This document shows positions 20,588 to 29,767 of a DNA stretch of 64,000 bases, piece after piece. This DNA is from Methylobacterium frigidaeris. GTDB lineage: Bacteria; Pseudomonadota; Alphaproteobacteria; Rhizobiales; Beijerinckiaceae. The notes under the pieces were generated by a model. It did no database searches, was not told the DNA's origin, and worked only from the letters and a program-made list of their open reading frames with translations. Positions within the stretch are counted from its first letter, which is position 1; each line of letters starts with the position of its first letter. The position numbers and the translations under genes are program-made. The stretch spans positions 37,268 through 101,267 of the forward strand of contig NZ_BPQJ01000025.1 of the NCBI RefSeq assembly GCF_022179185.1. The letters run 5' to 3'.

Positions 20588-22051
20588 TCAGCCGGGCTTC
20601 GGTGCGAGTGCCTGCAGGTAGCGCTCCGCCTCGTCCCACCTCGCGGCCGACAAGCCGACGTAGCCGTCCGGCCGGACGATGACGAGGAACCGGCCATCCG
20701 GCGGCCTGCGCGGATCGGGCTCCAGCAGCGTGGGGAACCGGGCCGCAAGCGCGGCTCCGCGGGTCATGTCGGCGGCGTAGAGCACGAAGCGCGGCGCAGG
20801 CCCGCTACCCGGCGGCGGGCCTGCATCGGCGTGCGGATCCCACCGCTCGCCGGCCTCCGGGCCCCGGGAGAGCGGGCTGCCGGCATAGGCGATCTCGATC
20901 TCGCTCATCGTCGTCGCCATCCGGTCGCGCACGGCGTGGAGGCCGAGCAGGAAGCGGAGCGCGAGGTTGCGCGCGGCCTGCGCGGCCGGGTTCGACAGCG
21001 TCGCCATGTCGGTGAGCCGGCCGGCATTGCGCAGCACCAGGTCCCCGACCGCGCTCCGCTCCGGGCTGTAGCTGTCGAGCAGGGGCGCGCCGGCCTCGCC
21101 CCGGACCACCATCGCCAGCTTCCAGGCGAGGTTCACCGCGTCCTGCATGCCGGTATTCATGCCCTGGCCGCCGGCGGGGCTGTGGATGTGCGCCGCGTCG
21201 CCGGCGAGAAAGACGCGCCCGCGCCGGTACTCGGCGACCTTGCGCTCGTTGATGCGGAAATGCGTCAGCCAGACCGGATCGGACACGCGGAACCCGCCGC
21301 CGGCACGCCGGTCGACGAGGGCCTGCACGTCGTCGAGGGTGGGATCGGGCCGCTCGTGCATCGCATCCGTCCTGCCGACCGTGGCGACGACGCGGGCGCG
21401 CCGGCCCGGGATCGGGAAGATCACGAAGGGACCGTCGCGGTGCAGGTAGGTCGCGATCTCGTCCGGCGGCGGCGTCCCCGCACCGTCGAGGCGCACATCG
21501 GCGAGGAGCCAGTCGTCGCCCTGGGCCGACCCCTCGAAGGCGAGCCCGAGCCCGTGCCGCACCGCGCTGTGGGCCCCGTCGCAGCCGATCAGCCACGGCG
21601 TCCGCACGATCTCCTCGCGTCCGTCGACGTGCCTCAGCCGCGCCGCGATGCCGTCCGCCGCCTCGGTGAATCCGATCAGCTCCACCTGCCTCTCGACCGC
21701 GACGCCGAAGGATCGCAGATGCGCGGCGAGGAGGCGCTCGGTGTCCCGCTGCGGGATCATCAGGGCGAAGTTGTAGGCGCTCGCGATGTCCGCGAAGCGC
21801 GGAGCGCCGAGAACCTGTCCGCCGCTGCGAATCGAGGCGCCGGGGGCACGCAGCCCGGCATCCAGGAAGGCCTGGGTGCAGCCCATGCGGTCCATGAGTT
21901 CGAGCGTGCGCGACCAGACGACGAGCGCCTTCGAGGTCTCGGTGGCGTGCGGGGAGCGGTCGATCAGGCGGACCGCGACCCCGTAGCGGGCGAGCTCGGC
22001 GGCCATCGTCAGGCCGACCGGCCCGGCGCCGACGATGAGAATCTCCGTCAT
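20588..22051 (-). CDS. FAD-dependent aromatic monooxygenase (PHBH/PCP hydroxylase class)
   Basis: The 487-residue flavoprotein has the Rossmann motif GAGPVGLT at residue 7, the DG motif GCDGAHSAVRHGLG, and the GD motif FLAGDAAHIHSPAGGQGMNTG. It belongs to the class A flavoprotein hydroxylases (PheA/TfdB-like) and ends with a short thioredoxin-like domain (VRPDGYVGLSAARWD). Such enzymes add one oxygen to an activated aromatic ring using NAD(P)H. GAGGAGG precedes ATG 22051. It lies just downstream of a paralogue on the same strand, so the two are probably one transcript facing the CoA-ligase operon. Confidence 0.87.
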   Translation of the reverse strand: MTEILIVGAGPVGLTMAAELARYGVAVRLIDRSPHATETSKALVVWSRTLELMDRMGCTQAFLDAGLRAPGASIRSGGQVLGAPRFADIASAYNFALMIPQRDTERLLAAHLRSFGVAVERQVELIGFTEAADGIAARLRHVDGREEIVRTPWLIGCDGAHSAVRHGLGLAFEGSAQGDDWLLADVRLDGAGTPPPDEIATYLHRDGPFVIFPIPGRRARVVATVGRTDAMHERPDPTLDDVQALVDRRAGGGFRVSDPVWLTHFRINERKVAEYRRGRVFLAGDAAHIHSPAGGQGMNTGMQDAVNLAWKLAMVVRGEAGAPLLDSYSPERSAVGDLVLRNAGRLTDMATLSNPAAQAARNLALRFLLGLHAVRDRMATTMSEIEIAYAGSPLSRGPEAGERWDPHADAGPPPGSGPAPRFVLYAADMTRGAALAARFPTLLEPDPRRPPDGRFLVIVRPDGYVGLSAARWDEAERYLQALAPKPG

Positions 22052-22152
22052 GTGGCCTCCTCTCGCGCTGCGCGGGTGTTGCATGTCGGGTGCCCGGGAG
22101 CTTCGTCCGGGCTCGGCTGGCCGACCGATCGTCCGCCTCCGCGGAAGGCGCC

Positions 22153-23790
22153 TCAGGCGGCCGGGAACAACCTCCGGAGATGATCTTGAAGGCCGGCCTC
22201 CCGCCAGGAGCGGCCACGCCAGCCGAGATGACCGTCGGGTCGGACGAGGTAACTCATCTCCCGTCGTCCATAGGCCTCGGCGAACGACCCCGCTCTGTCT
22301 TCGAGAAGCTCCGCTCCCGGAAGTGCATGGCCGGCCACGTCGCTCGCGACGACGACGACGCGCAAATGGCCACACAGCAGATGCGGCCGGCGCTGCATCC
22401 AGCGCGAGAGGTCCTGCACCGTCTCGCGCTCCAGAGCTCGGGTCAGGTGGACGATCAGGACGTGCTCCGTGCCGCGCAGGACGTCGAAAAGGCGCAGCGG
22501 GAAGCCGAGACCCTGCCGCACGAGACCGTTCGCGTCCGGCGCGCGGTCCCCGGCCGCGGGGCCGGCACCGCCCGCCGCGTCGTCGACGAAGCCCGTCCCT
22601 CGATAGGAGATCGTGACCTGCGCATCGGCGGCCCGGTCGGGTGCACCGCCCCGCTCGCGGCCGTAGCTCTCGCTCGCCTTGCGGGTCCGCGCGACCACGT
22701 CGGCCCCGACCGGGCGGCGCTCCGCCTCGTAGCTGTCGAGAAGGCTCGCGGGGCTCACGCCGCGCAGGACAAGCGCGAGCTTCCAGGCCAGGTTGTAGGC
22801 ATCCTGGATGCCAGTATTCATGCCCTGCCCGCCGGTCGGCGGGTGGATGTGGGCGGCGTCGCCCGCGATGAAGCAGCGGCCCTCGCGGTAGGAGGCGGCC
22901 AGGCGCATGCTGATGCGGTAGACGGAGGACCAGCGCAGCTCCGACAGCGGCGCCCTCGCCGGCAGCAGATCGTCGGCTACCGCCTGGAGATCGGCGAGCG
23001 AGGGCCCCTGGATCTCGGCCTGGATGCCATGATCGGTACCGGACCAAGCCGCCAGACGAGCCGGGGCGAGCATCGAGACGCGGTAGCGGCCCGGCTCCGG
23101 CAGCGGGATGGCGATGAACATGTCGGGCGGGCCGCCGTCCACCATCCGCAGGGCGCGCAACGCACGGCCATAGGGCAGGTCCCAGTCGATCCGGACGTCG
23201 CCGAGCATGAACGGCCAGGGATAGGCCTCTCCCTCGAAGGCGATCCCGAGGAGCCGCCGGACTGCGCTGTGCGCCCCGTCGCAGCCGACCACGTAGGCCA
23301 GGCGGACCTCCTCCGCGGATCCATCGGCGCGCGCGATGCGTGCAGTGACGCCCGCAGCGTCTTCCTCGGCATCCTGGCGCAGGGCGGAGAGGACCGCGCC
23401 CCGCTCGATCGCGATGCCGAAGCGGGCGAGATGCCGGGTGAGGACACGCTCCGTCTCGTCTTGCGGCAGGCCGAGCGACGCGTAGGGCAGGCCCATGTCG
23501 GGCGGGCTCATGTCGGGCAGGCCCTTGTCGGATTCTGGTGCGTCGACCGTCGGCCGACCGTGGACGATGGAGCGCAGGCCCGTGAGCCACAGGCCGGCGT
23601 CGATCATCTCCCGGGCGACGCCCATGTCGTCCCAGATCTCCAGTGTCCGCGGCGTGACGCCGATGGCGCGGCACGTGGTCGAGGCCTGCGGCGCGCGGTC
23701 GATGATCCGGCAGCGCACCCCGTGCCGGGCCAGCTCGCAGGCAACCGTCAGACCGACCGGGCCGGCTCCGACGATCAGGACTTCCGCCAT
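22153..23790 (-). CDS. FAD-dependent aromatic monooxygenase with thioredoxin-like C-terminal domain
   Basis: The 545-residue protein starts MAEVLIVGAGPVGLTVACEL. It carries the DG motif GCDGAHSAVRRLLG, the GD motif FIAGDAAHIHPPTGGQGMNTG and a thioredoxin-like C-terminal domain of about 150 residues (ending RPDGHLGWRGRSW). It resembles phenol/MhpA-type and polyketide-aromatic hydroxylases. It is about 58 residues longer than the downstream paralogue, partly through a DSGA/MGLP insertion in the substrate domain near residue 90. ATG 23790 has GAGGAGCCG upstream. The 101-base gap to the second gene makes co-transcription likely. No ring-cleavage dioxygenase is near, so the aromatic substrate is unknown. 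Confidence 0.87.
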   Translation of the reverse strand: MAEVLIVGAGPVGLTVACELARHGVRCRIIDRAPQASTTCRAIGVTPRTLEIWDDMGVAREMIDAGLWLTGLRSIVHGRPTVDAPESDKGLPDMSPPDMGLPYASLGLPQDETERVLTRHLARFGIAIERGAVLSALRQDAEEDAAGVTARIARADGSAEEVRLAYVVGCDGAHSAVRRLLGIAFEGEAYPWPFMLGDVRIDWDLPYGRALRALRMVDGGPPDMFIAIPLPEPGRYRVSMLAPARLAAWSGTDHGIQAEIQGPSLADLQAVADDLLPARAPLSELRWSSVYRISMRLAASYREGRCFIAGDAAHIHPPTGGQGMNTGIQDAYNLAWKLALVLRGVSPASLLDSYEAERRPVGADVVARTRKASESYGRERGGAPDRAADAQVTISYRGTGFVDDAAGGAGPAAGDRAPDANGLVRQGLGFPLRLFDVLRGTEHVLIVHLTRALERETVQDLSRWMQRRPHLLCGHLRVVVVASDVAGHALPGAELLEDRAGSFAEAYGRREMSYLVRPDGHLGWRGRSWREAGLQDHLRRLFPAA

Positions 23791-23947
23791 CGGCTCCTCC
23801 TCGAGATCAGGGGTCCAGGCGCGGGCACGACGGGCAGCGCCTGGGCGAGCGCGGGGAACAGCGTGGAGACGACGAGACCGGTCGACGGGGCTGCGATTGC
23901 GCCCCTCATGCCGCCTCCGGAACGCATCGAGATGAAGCACCGAACTG

Positions 23948-24390
23948 TCAGGTTTGGCAATCAGTGTCCCGCCCCGGCCCGGCGGAGGCCCAGCCGGTGA
24001 CGAGGCCGAGGAGCGCGAGCAGGCCGGCGCCGAGGCGGACCGCGGCGGCGATCCAGGGATGGAACAGCGCGCAGACGGCGACGTAGACCGGCATCCAGGG
24101 CAGATCGAAGAGGGTCGGGACGGCCGGCCCGGCGAGAAAGCCCTGCCGGATCAGGCACGTGCCGAGCCGCTCGGCGGTCAGGCGGCCGAACCGGGCCAGG
24201 ATGCGGGCCCGCAGGAGCTCGAGCACCGCCTGGATCACGAACAGGGTCAAGGCGCTCCCGGCGAGCCCGATCAGGGTGACGATGCTGCGGCTCGGCAGGA
24301 CCCGGTTGTAGACCTGCAGCATGAACAGGGGGTGCCGTCAGCATCAGGAGGTTGATGAGGGTGCGGACGGCGATCGTGGCAGGGCGTCAG
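23948..24390 (-). pseudogene. type I secretion ABC permease/ATPase remnant (PrtD/HlyB-like)
   Basis: On the minus strand, FMLQVYNRVLPSRSIVTLIGLAG and the following LGTCLIRQGF and LFDLPWMPVYVAVCALFHPW match the membrane-domain sequence of type I secretion permease/ATPases of the PrtD group. Upstream, RTLINLLMLT is the expected preceding segment, but it lies in another frame, so there is a frameshift near 24333. Downstream the reading frame runs off into unrelated sequence (GPGRDTDCQT, stop at 23948) before any nucleotide-binding domain. Only about 140 of some 560 residues remain, so the gene is not functional. Confidence 0.65.
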
Positions 24391-24807
24391 TCAAATCGGA
24401 TTGCCCGAAGCCAAGTTTCAACCGGAGGGCGAGTCATGTGGCTGAGTTTCACATCTATCGGCGGGTTTATCGTCTGAGATTGACAAATTTTTAGTTTAAA
24501 ATTCGCAATAAAAATCCATATAACTCATGAAAATCGTCATCTATATGTCGAGACAGCTATGTGGCAAATTTTGTCGGCTAGTTTTATCGCCTGTTTCATG
24601 GATTTGCCGTGAAATATGTAGACTCGTGATGAGTTTTTTACTCTATAACACATGTTTCCATAGATCACCCTGCCAGTTCCCGGGAGCCATTACGGCGGCA
24701 TAAGAGCTCCAAAACTATTTACTAACTGCGCCATCCAGATACATGAAGCTGCACTTAAGCGATAAATCAAACACAGGTTGTTATCAAGGTGCAACCTGGA
24801 GGCGTAG
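24391..24807. other. A+T-rich stretch without recognisable genes
   Basis: From about 24470 to 24730 the composition drops far below the rest of the window, with runs such as GACAAATTTTTAG and GGCAAATTTTG. No open frame here resembles a gene. It directly follows the broken secretion gene and is most simply a relic of transferred DNA or a former insertion site. I see no intact inverted repeats or target duplication that would define an element. Confidence 0.45.
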
Positions 24808-25085
24808 ATGCAGAACTTCCGCGTCAGCCGGGTTCCGGTCGTTTGGTGTGATCCGGATCGTCCCGAAGATGGCGTGCAACGAATCGAGTCCGTCATCGAC
24901 GCCTATGATGACATGCACAGAAATATAGCATTGCAGAAGTGCCGCCTTTCGGCTCCGGATCTGTGGGTTCGGGCGGAGCACCTGATCGATCTCGCGCTCA
25001 TCAACCGACATCGGAGAACATCGAGGCGGCCGAGCAGGCCTTGACCGCCCTCGTCAAGCGCACGGCACCGATCCCCCCGCCGTGA
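24808..25085 (+). pseudogene. small hypothetical protein, probably frameshifted
   Basis: From ATG 24808 a frame reads MQNFRVSRVPVVWCDP and continues to HLIDLALINRHRR. It then passes into low-quality sequence. In a different frame of the same strand the next codons read NIEAAEQALTALVKR and stop at TGA 25083-25085, which looks like the natural helical C-terminus. One frameshift near 25015 would join them into a protein of about 90 residues. I do not recognise the family. It stands in the low-G+C, decayed zone. Confidence 0.3.
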
Positions 25086-25314
25086 GACGGCAGGTCGCCC
25101 CCGAGACTTGCGGTGAGCCGCTATCCCTCGTTCGATCCGCGCTGCGCCTGAGCTGGCCGAGACGGATCGTCGACGAAGTCTTCCGCTCGAGCAGCCGGAC
25201 GGTGCCGTGATCGCCCCCGCTCTCGGTCGGCGACCGGACGGGCATGGGGCAGCAGACGTCGAGATGCTCGGTCCAGGATCGCGACGGTGTGGGTCGTGAG
25301 CCGCGTCCGAGGCG

Positions 25315-26232
25315 TCAGCGCTCGGGCGCCGCGATGCCGTACACCCGCCGCGCCGTGCCGATGAAGAACGCCTCCTGCTCCGAAGGACCCAGAGGTGCGA
25401 CGATGGTCTTGAAGCCGTCGATCATCGGGGCGAGGTCCGCGCACAGGCTGTCGACCGGAAAGTTCGAGCCGAACATCACCCGGTCCGCCCCGAACAGGTC
25501 GACCAGGGTCCGCACCACTGGCCCGTTCAGCTCCGGCGCCCAGGCCTGGCCCGGCTGGCCGAGGCCCGAGGCCTTGACGGCGACGTTCGGGCAAGCTGCG
25601 AAGCGGGCCATCGCACCGCGCCAGAGCTCGAGGCTGTCGGGATCGCGGCGCGAGGGCAGGCCGGCGTGGTTGAGGATGATCGTGGTGTCGGGGAAGTCGA
25701 GAGCGAGATCGACGGCCTCGTCGAGGTTCCACCACGGCGTCTGCAGGTCGAAGCGCAGGCCGTGACCGCGCAGGAGCGCGTAGCCGGCCCGCCAGCGCTC
25801 GTCCGACATCAGGGTCCGGCACCGCCCGACCTCGTCGGGCGATCCCGGCTCGCCCGGCTTGTGGCGCACGCTGCGCACCAGCGGGCAGGCCGCCTGCCCC
25901 GCCAGCACCGCCGCGACGTCGTCGCGGTCGAGCCAGGCCTGCGCCACGATCGCGTTGGGCAGGCCCCACTCGACTGCGAGCCCCGCGGCGTAGGCGGTCT
26001 CGCCGAGCGGGTCGCCCGGGTTCCACTCGGTCTCCACGTAGACGCTGGCGACGATGTCGTGCGGGCCGGCGTCGCGGCGGTAATCGTCCGGCAGATAGCG
26101 CCGCTTGATCGCCTCGTAGTCCCCGTAGCGGAACGGGATCCGCACGCCGGGCGCGAGCCAGGGATGCGGGTTGCGGTCGGGCTCCCAGAAATGCTGGTGG
26201 GCGTCGAGGATCGGGCCGTCGTAGCGGGACAT
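25315..26232 (-). CDS. amidohydrolase-2/COG3618 TIM-barrel hydrolase (lactonase type)
   Basis: The 305-residue TIM-barrel protein starts with the metal-binding HxH of DAHQHFWEPDRNPHPWL. It keeps further histidines in VRHKPGEPG and ILNHAG, and an aspartate region near FGSNFPVDSL. This family includes sugar lactonases such as L-fuconolactonase and galactarolactone-type enzymes, and 2-pyrone-4,6-dicarboxylate hydrolase. GAAGGAGG precedes ATG 26232. It lies 11 bases downstream of the transporter gene, as the last gene of a three-gene operon. A sugar-acid lactone is a reasonable but unproven substrate. Confidence 0.85.
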   Translation of the reverse strand: MSRYDGPILDAHQHFWEPDRNPHPWLAPGVRIPFRYGDYEAIKRRYLPDDYRRDAGPHDIVASVYVETEWNPGDPLGETAYAAGLAVEWGLPNAIVAQAWLDRDDVAAVLAGQAACPLVRSVRHKPGEPGSPDEVGRCRTLMSDERWRAGYALLRGHGLRFDLQTPWWNLDEAVDLALDFPDTTIILNHAGLPSRRDPDSLELWRGAMARFAACPNVAVKASGLGQPGQAWAPELNGPVVRTLVDLFGADRVMFGSNFPVDSLCADLAPMIDGFKTIVAPLGPSEQEAFFIGTARRVYGIAAPER

Positions 26233-26243
26233 CGGCGCCTCCT

Positions 26244-27527
26244 TCAGACCCGTGACGCCGGGTAGGCGATCAGCATCGTGCCGGCGACGTAGACGAGGGC
26301 GCAGACCGCGAAGAACATCAGCACCGCGAGGTAGGCGCCGGTGGCCTGCAGGATCAGCCCCGTCAAGATCGGCACCGCGATGCCGCTGGCCGAGCCCGCG
26401 AAGTTCATGATTCCGCCGACGAGCCCGACCTTGTCCTTGGGGGCCAGGAGCGGCGGCAGGCTCCAGTAGAGGCTGCCCCAGTAGAGGAAGAACAGGGTCA
26501 CGGAGAGCAGGGCTACCGCGCCGACGGGGTTCGCGACCTGCGGCAGGGCCACGAAGGTCGCGAAGATGGCGATGCCTGAGAAGCCCAGCATGCCGCGATA
26601 GACCGTCGCCCGCGACCAGCCGCGGGAGAACAGGGCATCGGCGGTGAAGCCGGCGAACAGCGAGCCGGTCATGCCGGCGAGGAAGATCACGAAGGTCGCC
26701 GAGCCCATCTGCTTCAGGTCGAAGCCGCGGGCCTGGGCGAGGTAGCTCGGGCCCCAGGTCAGCAGGCCGAAATTGATCATCGCCCAGGCCATCCGGCCGA
26801 GCATCAGGCCAGCGAGCGAGCGGGCCGCGATCCGGGGCGGCGCCTCGGCAGCGTCGCGCTGGCCATCCGGAACGGCCCGGATGGCGGCGAGCTCGGCGGC
26901 GTTGACCTGCGGGTGCGTCGCGGGATCGTCGCGCAGGGTGCGCCAGGCGAGCGCCCCGAGCGCGATGGTGCCGAGGCCGGCGGCCAGGAAGGCGAGGCGC
27001 CACGAATCGAGGGCGAGGATCAGGAACGAGATGATGACGCCGCCGAAGGCAGCCCCGAGCGGCGAGCCCGAATCCATCAGCACCGCGCCCCGGCCCCGCT
27101 CCTGCGGCGACAGCCAGATCGCGTTCAGCTTGGCGCCAGCGGGAAACAGCGGGGCTTCCGCCGCGCCGAGGCCGAGCCGGGTCAGGAGGAGCGAGAGCCC
27201 GCCCGTCGCGAAGGCCGCGAGGGACTGGAACAGCCCCCAGGCGATGGTAGCCCCCGCCATCAGGCGGCGCGGGCCGTAGCGGTCGATGAGCCACCCGCCC
27301 GGCACCTGCAGCAGCGCGTAGGTCCAGAAGAAGGACGAGAGGATCACACCCTGCATCGTCGGCGAGAGGTCGAATTCGCGGGCGATGGTCGGCATCGCGA
27401 TCGACAGGGCGGTCCGGTCGATGAGGTTGATGACGACGAGCGCGAACACGACCGCGAAGATGCGCCAGCGCACCCGTGTGGCTGCGGCGGTCGCGAGCGC
27501 GCCGGGTCTGGCGATGGTGGCGTCCAT
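26244..27527 (-). CDS. MFS transporter, anion:cation symporter (ACS) family
   Basis: The 427-residue protein has twelve predicted membrane segments. It carries the ACS-family features NLIDRTALSIAMPTI in segment 1, VPGGWLIDRYGPRR in loop 2-3 and LGAAEAPLFPAGAKL in segment 4. The ACS family imports sugar acids such as galactonate, glucarate and hexuronates, and some aromatic acids. ATG 27527 has GGAGGAG upstream; the longer in-frame start adds only twelve residues. The position between a PdxA2-like dehydrogenase and a lactonase-type hydrolase supports a sugar-acid role. Confidence 0.88.
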   Translation of the reverse strand: MDATIARPGALATAAATRVRWRIFAVVFALVVINLIDRTALSIAMPTIAREFDLSPTMQGVILSSFFWTYALLQVPGGWLIDRYGPRRLMAGATIAWGLFQSLAAFATGGLSLLLTRLGLGAAEAPLFPAGAKLNAIWLSPQERGRGAVLMDSGSPLGAAFGGVIISFLILALDSWRLAFLAAGLGTIALGALAWRTLRDDPATHPQVNAAELAAIRAVPDGQRDAAEAPPRIAARSLAGLMLGRMAWAMINFGLLTWGPSYLAQARGFDLKQMGSATFVIFLAGMTGSLFAGFTADALFSRGWSRATVYRGMLGFSGIAIFATFVALPQVANPVGAVALLSVTLFFLYWGSLYWSLPPLLAPKDKVGLVGGIMNFAGSASGIAVPILTGLILQATGAYLAVLMFFAVCALVYVAGTMLIAYPASRV

Positions 27528-27781
27528 GGCATTCTCCTCCGATGGGTCGCCCGGGGCTCTCACGGCCCCTGGGCGGACGAGGTGGCGCGGCGCCGGCCCG
27601 GCCTTTCGAAGCCGGAGCGGGCGACGACTCTCAGCGGTTCACCAGCCGGGCCGGGATGGGGCGCGGCACGATGCGCGCCGTCGCCTTCCTGCAGGCCGAG
27701 GCCCGGACGGGGAGGCCGGCGCTCACGGCCCGGGAATGGCGACGGAGCGTGCGAAGGCTGTCGAGAGCGCCGGTCGGGCGG

Positions 27782-28816
27782 TCACGCCGCCTGCCGCAGC
27801 GTCCCCCTCCCCGCCATCCGGGCCGCGAGCAGGAGAGCCGCTCGGCTGGCGCCCGGATTGGCGATGCCCTGGCCGGCGATGTCGTAGGCCGAGCCGTGGG
27901 CGGGGGTGCAGATCGGGAAGGGGAAGCCGCCGAGCAGGGTCACGCCGCGGTCGAAGCCGATGAGCTTCATGGCGATCTGGCCCTGGTCGTGGTACATCGT
28001 CAGCACTGCGTCGAAGGCGCCCTTGGTGGCGCGCAGGAAGACGGTGTCGGGCGGGAACGGCCCCTGCGCGTCGATGCCCTCCTGCCGGCCGGCCTCGACG
28101 GCGGGGGCGATGATCGCGTCGTCCTCGTGGCCGAAATTGCCCCCGTCGCCGGCATGCGGGTTGAGACCCGCCACCGCGATGCGCGGCGCGGCGAATCCGC
28201 TGTCCTGCAGCGAGCGGTGCGTGAGCCGCAGGCCCTCCAGCACCGCGTCGTAGGTGATGAGCGAAGCCACCGCCGAGAGCGGCACGTGCGAGGTGATGCG
28301 GGCGTTCCACAGCCCGTCGAGGATGTTGAACTCCTTGGCCGGCACGTCGGTCAGGCCCAGCACCTCGGCGGTGTAGCCGATCTCGTCGTCGTAGGGCGGG
28401 TGGGCTAGGCGCATCGCCGCCTTGTTGAACGGCGTGAAGCAGACCGCGCCCGCCACGCCGGCGGCGGCGAGGCCGATCGCCTCGCGGAAATTGCGCAGCG
28501 CGAAGGCGCCGCCCTCCCGCTGCACCGCGCCGAGGGTGATCGCGTCGGGGTCGAGATGGCCGAGATCGAGCAGCACCGGGCGCTCGCCGGGCGTGAGGTC
28601 GGCCCCCTCGCGCCGCACCTCGACGTCGAGGGACAGGCCGGCCTGCTCCGCGCCGCGCTCCAGCACCCGGGCATCGCCGACGATCACCAGGCGCGCGGCA
28701 GAGCGGATCTCCGGATCGGCCGCGACCTTGGCGGCGAGCTCGGGCCCGATCCCCGCCGGATCGCCGATGGCAACGGCGAGCACGGGACGCAGCGGGTCGG
28801 CGGGCATGTCGGACAT
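27782..28816 (-). CDS. pdxA2: PdxA family 4-phosphoerythronate/4-phosphothreonate-type dehydrogenase (PdxA2-like)
   Basis: The 344-residue product is a PdxA-family NAD-dependent oxidative decarboxylase. AVAIGDPAGIGPELAAK lies at the N-terminus. The metal ligands lie in ITSHVPL, LNPHAGDGG and YHDQGQIAMK, and the C-terminus carries HGSAYDIAGQGIANP. In a catabolic cluster with its own transporter and GntR regulator it is more likely a PdxA2-type enzyme acting on 4-phospho-D-threonate or -erythronate than the vitamin B6 enzyme. A four-carbon acid kinase (DUF1537) that usually partners PdxA2 is not seen here. Starts at 28816 and 28807 are both possible. Confidence 0.82.
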   Translation of the reverse strand: MSDMPADPLRPVLAVAIGDPAGIGPELAAKVAADPEIRSAARLVIVGDARVLERGAEQAGLSLDVEVRREGADLTPGERPVLLDLGHLDPDAITLGAVQREGGAFALRNFREAIGLAAAGVAGAVCFTPFNKAAMRLAHPPYDDEIGYTAEVLGLTDVPAKEFNILDGLWNARITSHVPLSAVASLITYDAVLEGLRLTHRSLQDSGFAAPRIAVAGLNPHAGDGGNFGHEDDAIIAPAVEAGRQEGIDAQGPFPPDTVFLRATKGAFDAVLTMYHDQGQIAMKLIGFDRGVTLLGGFPFPICTPAHGSAYDIAGQGIANPGASRAALLLAARMAGRGTLRQAA

Positions 28817-28966
28817 GGGAGACACCTGGCGCTTCCTCGGATTGCGCCTCCTATAGACCCGGGATGCCCTACACGCAAGAATGCTGTATGCAGGATGATA
28901 GGATCCCACAATGCGACGGTGGCTTTGTTCCCTGGCCGGTCGCGAGTGGCAGGGAGACGAGCCCCC

Positions 28967-29683
28967 ATGCTAGGAGAGCTGGCGGTTGAGAGGCGGGGGA
29001 TGGACGTGAGCAACGAGGGGGCGTCGACCCTCGACCAGGTGGTGCCGGTCAGCCGGCGGACGCTCCACGACGAGCTCGTCGGGCGCATTCGCGATCTCAT
29101 CATCGAGGGCCATCTGGCGCCGGAGAGCCGCATCCACGAGGGTCAGCTCGGGCAGGCCCTCGGGGTCTCGCGCACCCCGTTGCGCGAGGCGCTGAAGTTC
29201 CTGGCGAGCGAGGGCCTGATCGAGCTGGTGCCCGGGCGCGGCGCGGTGGTGCGCCGCCTCACGCCCCGCGACGTGCGCGACATGCTGGACGTGCTGGCCG
29301 CCCTGGAGACGACCGCGGCCCGCCTCGCCTGCCAGCGGGCGAGCGACGCGGAGATCGCGTCCTTACGCCGGCTGCACGACGAGATGATGGGCTACTACGC
29401 GGTCCGCGCCCGGCTCGAATACTTCAAGCGCAACCAGGCCTTCCATGCCGGCTTGGCGACCCTGTCGGGCAACGCGTTCCTCGCCGCCACCCACGAGGGG
29501 ATCCAGTCGCGGCTGCGCCGGATCCGCTTCGTCGGCAGCGATGCGCCGGCGAAATGGGCCGGCGCCGTGGCCGAGCACGAGGAGATGGTGCTGGCCCTCG
29601 AGGCCCGCGACGCCGAGCGGCTCGCCGCGGTGATCGCGCGACACCTCGAAGCGACCTGGGTGCGGGTGCAGGACGTGATCTGA
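28967..29683 (+). CDS. GntR family regulator (FadR/FCD type)
   Basis: A winged helix-turn-helix (GQALGVSRTPLREALKFLASEGLIEL) is followed by an FCD ligand-binding domain with the histidine/aspartate pattern expected of metal-dependent acid sensors (FKRNQAFHAGL, EHEEMVLALEARD). The 238-residue form starting at ATG 28967 has AGGGAG ten bases upstream; ATG 29000 is also possible. It is divergent from pdxA2-MFS-amidohydrolase across about 150 bases and so is probably the local repressor of that sugar-acid operon. Confidence 0.87.
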   Translation: MLGELAVERRGMDVSNEGASTLDQVVPVSRRTLHDELVGRIRDLIIEGHLAPESRIHEGQLGQALGVSRTPLREALKFLASEGLIELVPGRGAVVRRLTPRDVRDMLDVLAALETTAARLACQRASDAEIASLRRLHDEMMGYYAVRARLEYFKRNQAFHAGLATLSGNAFLAATHEGIQSRLRRIRFVGSDAPAKWAGAVAEHEEMVLALEARDAERLAAVIARHLEATWVRVQDVI

Positions 29684-29767
29684 GCCGGCTTCGGGTCGGG
29701 CGCGCGACCCGAACCGTCGACCGCTCGCCCGTGCCGAGGCAGGGCGGATGCGCGATCGGGGCGAGGC

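Noticed and set aside
24690..25011. Small minus-strand frames of 68 and 75 residues in the A+T-rich zone
   Set aside because: They overlap the more protein-like plus-strand frame at 24808-25085 and show no family features.
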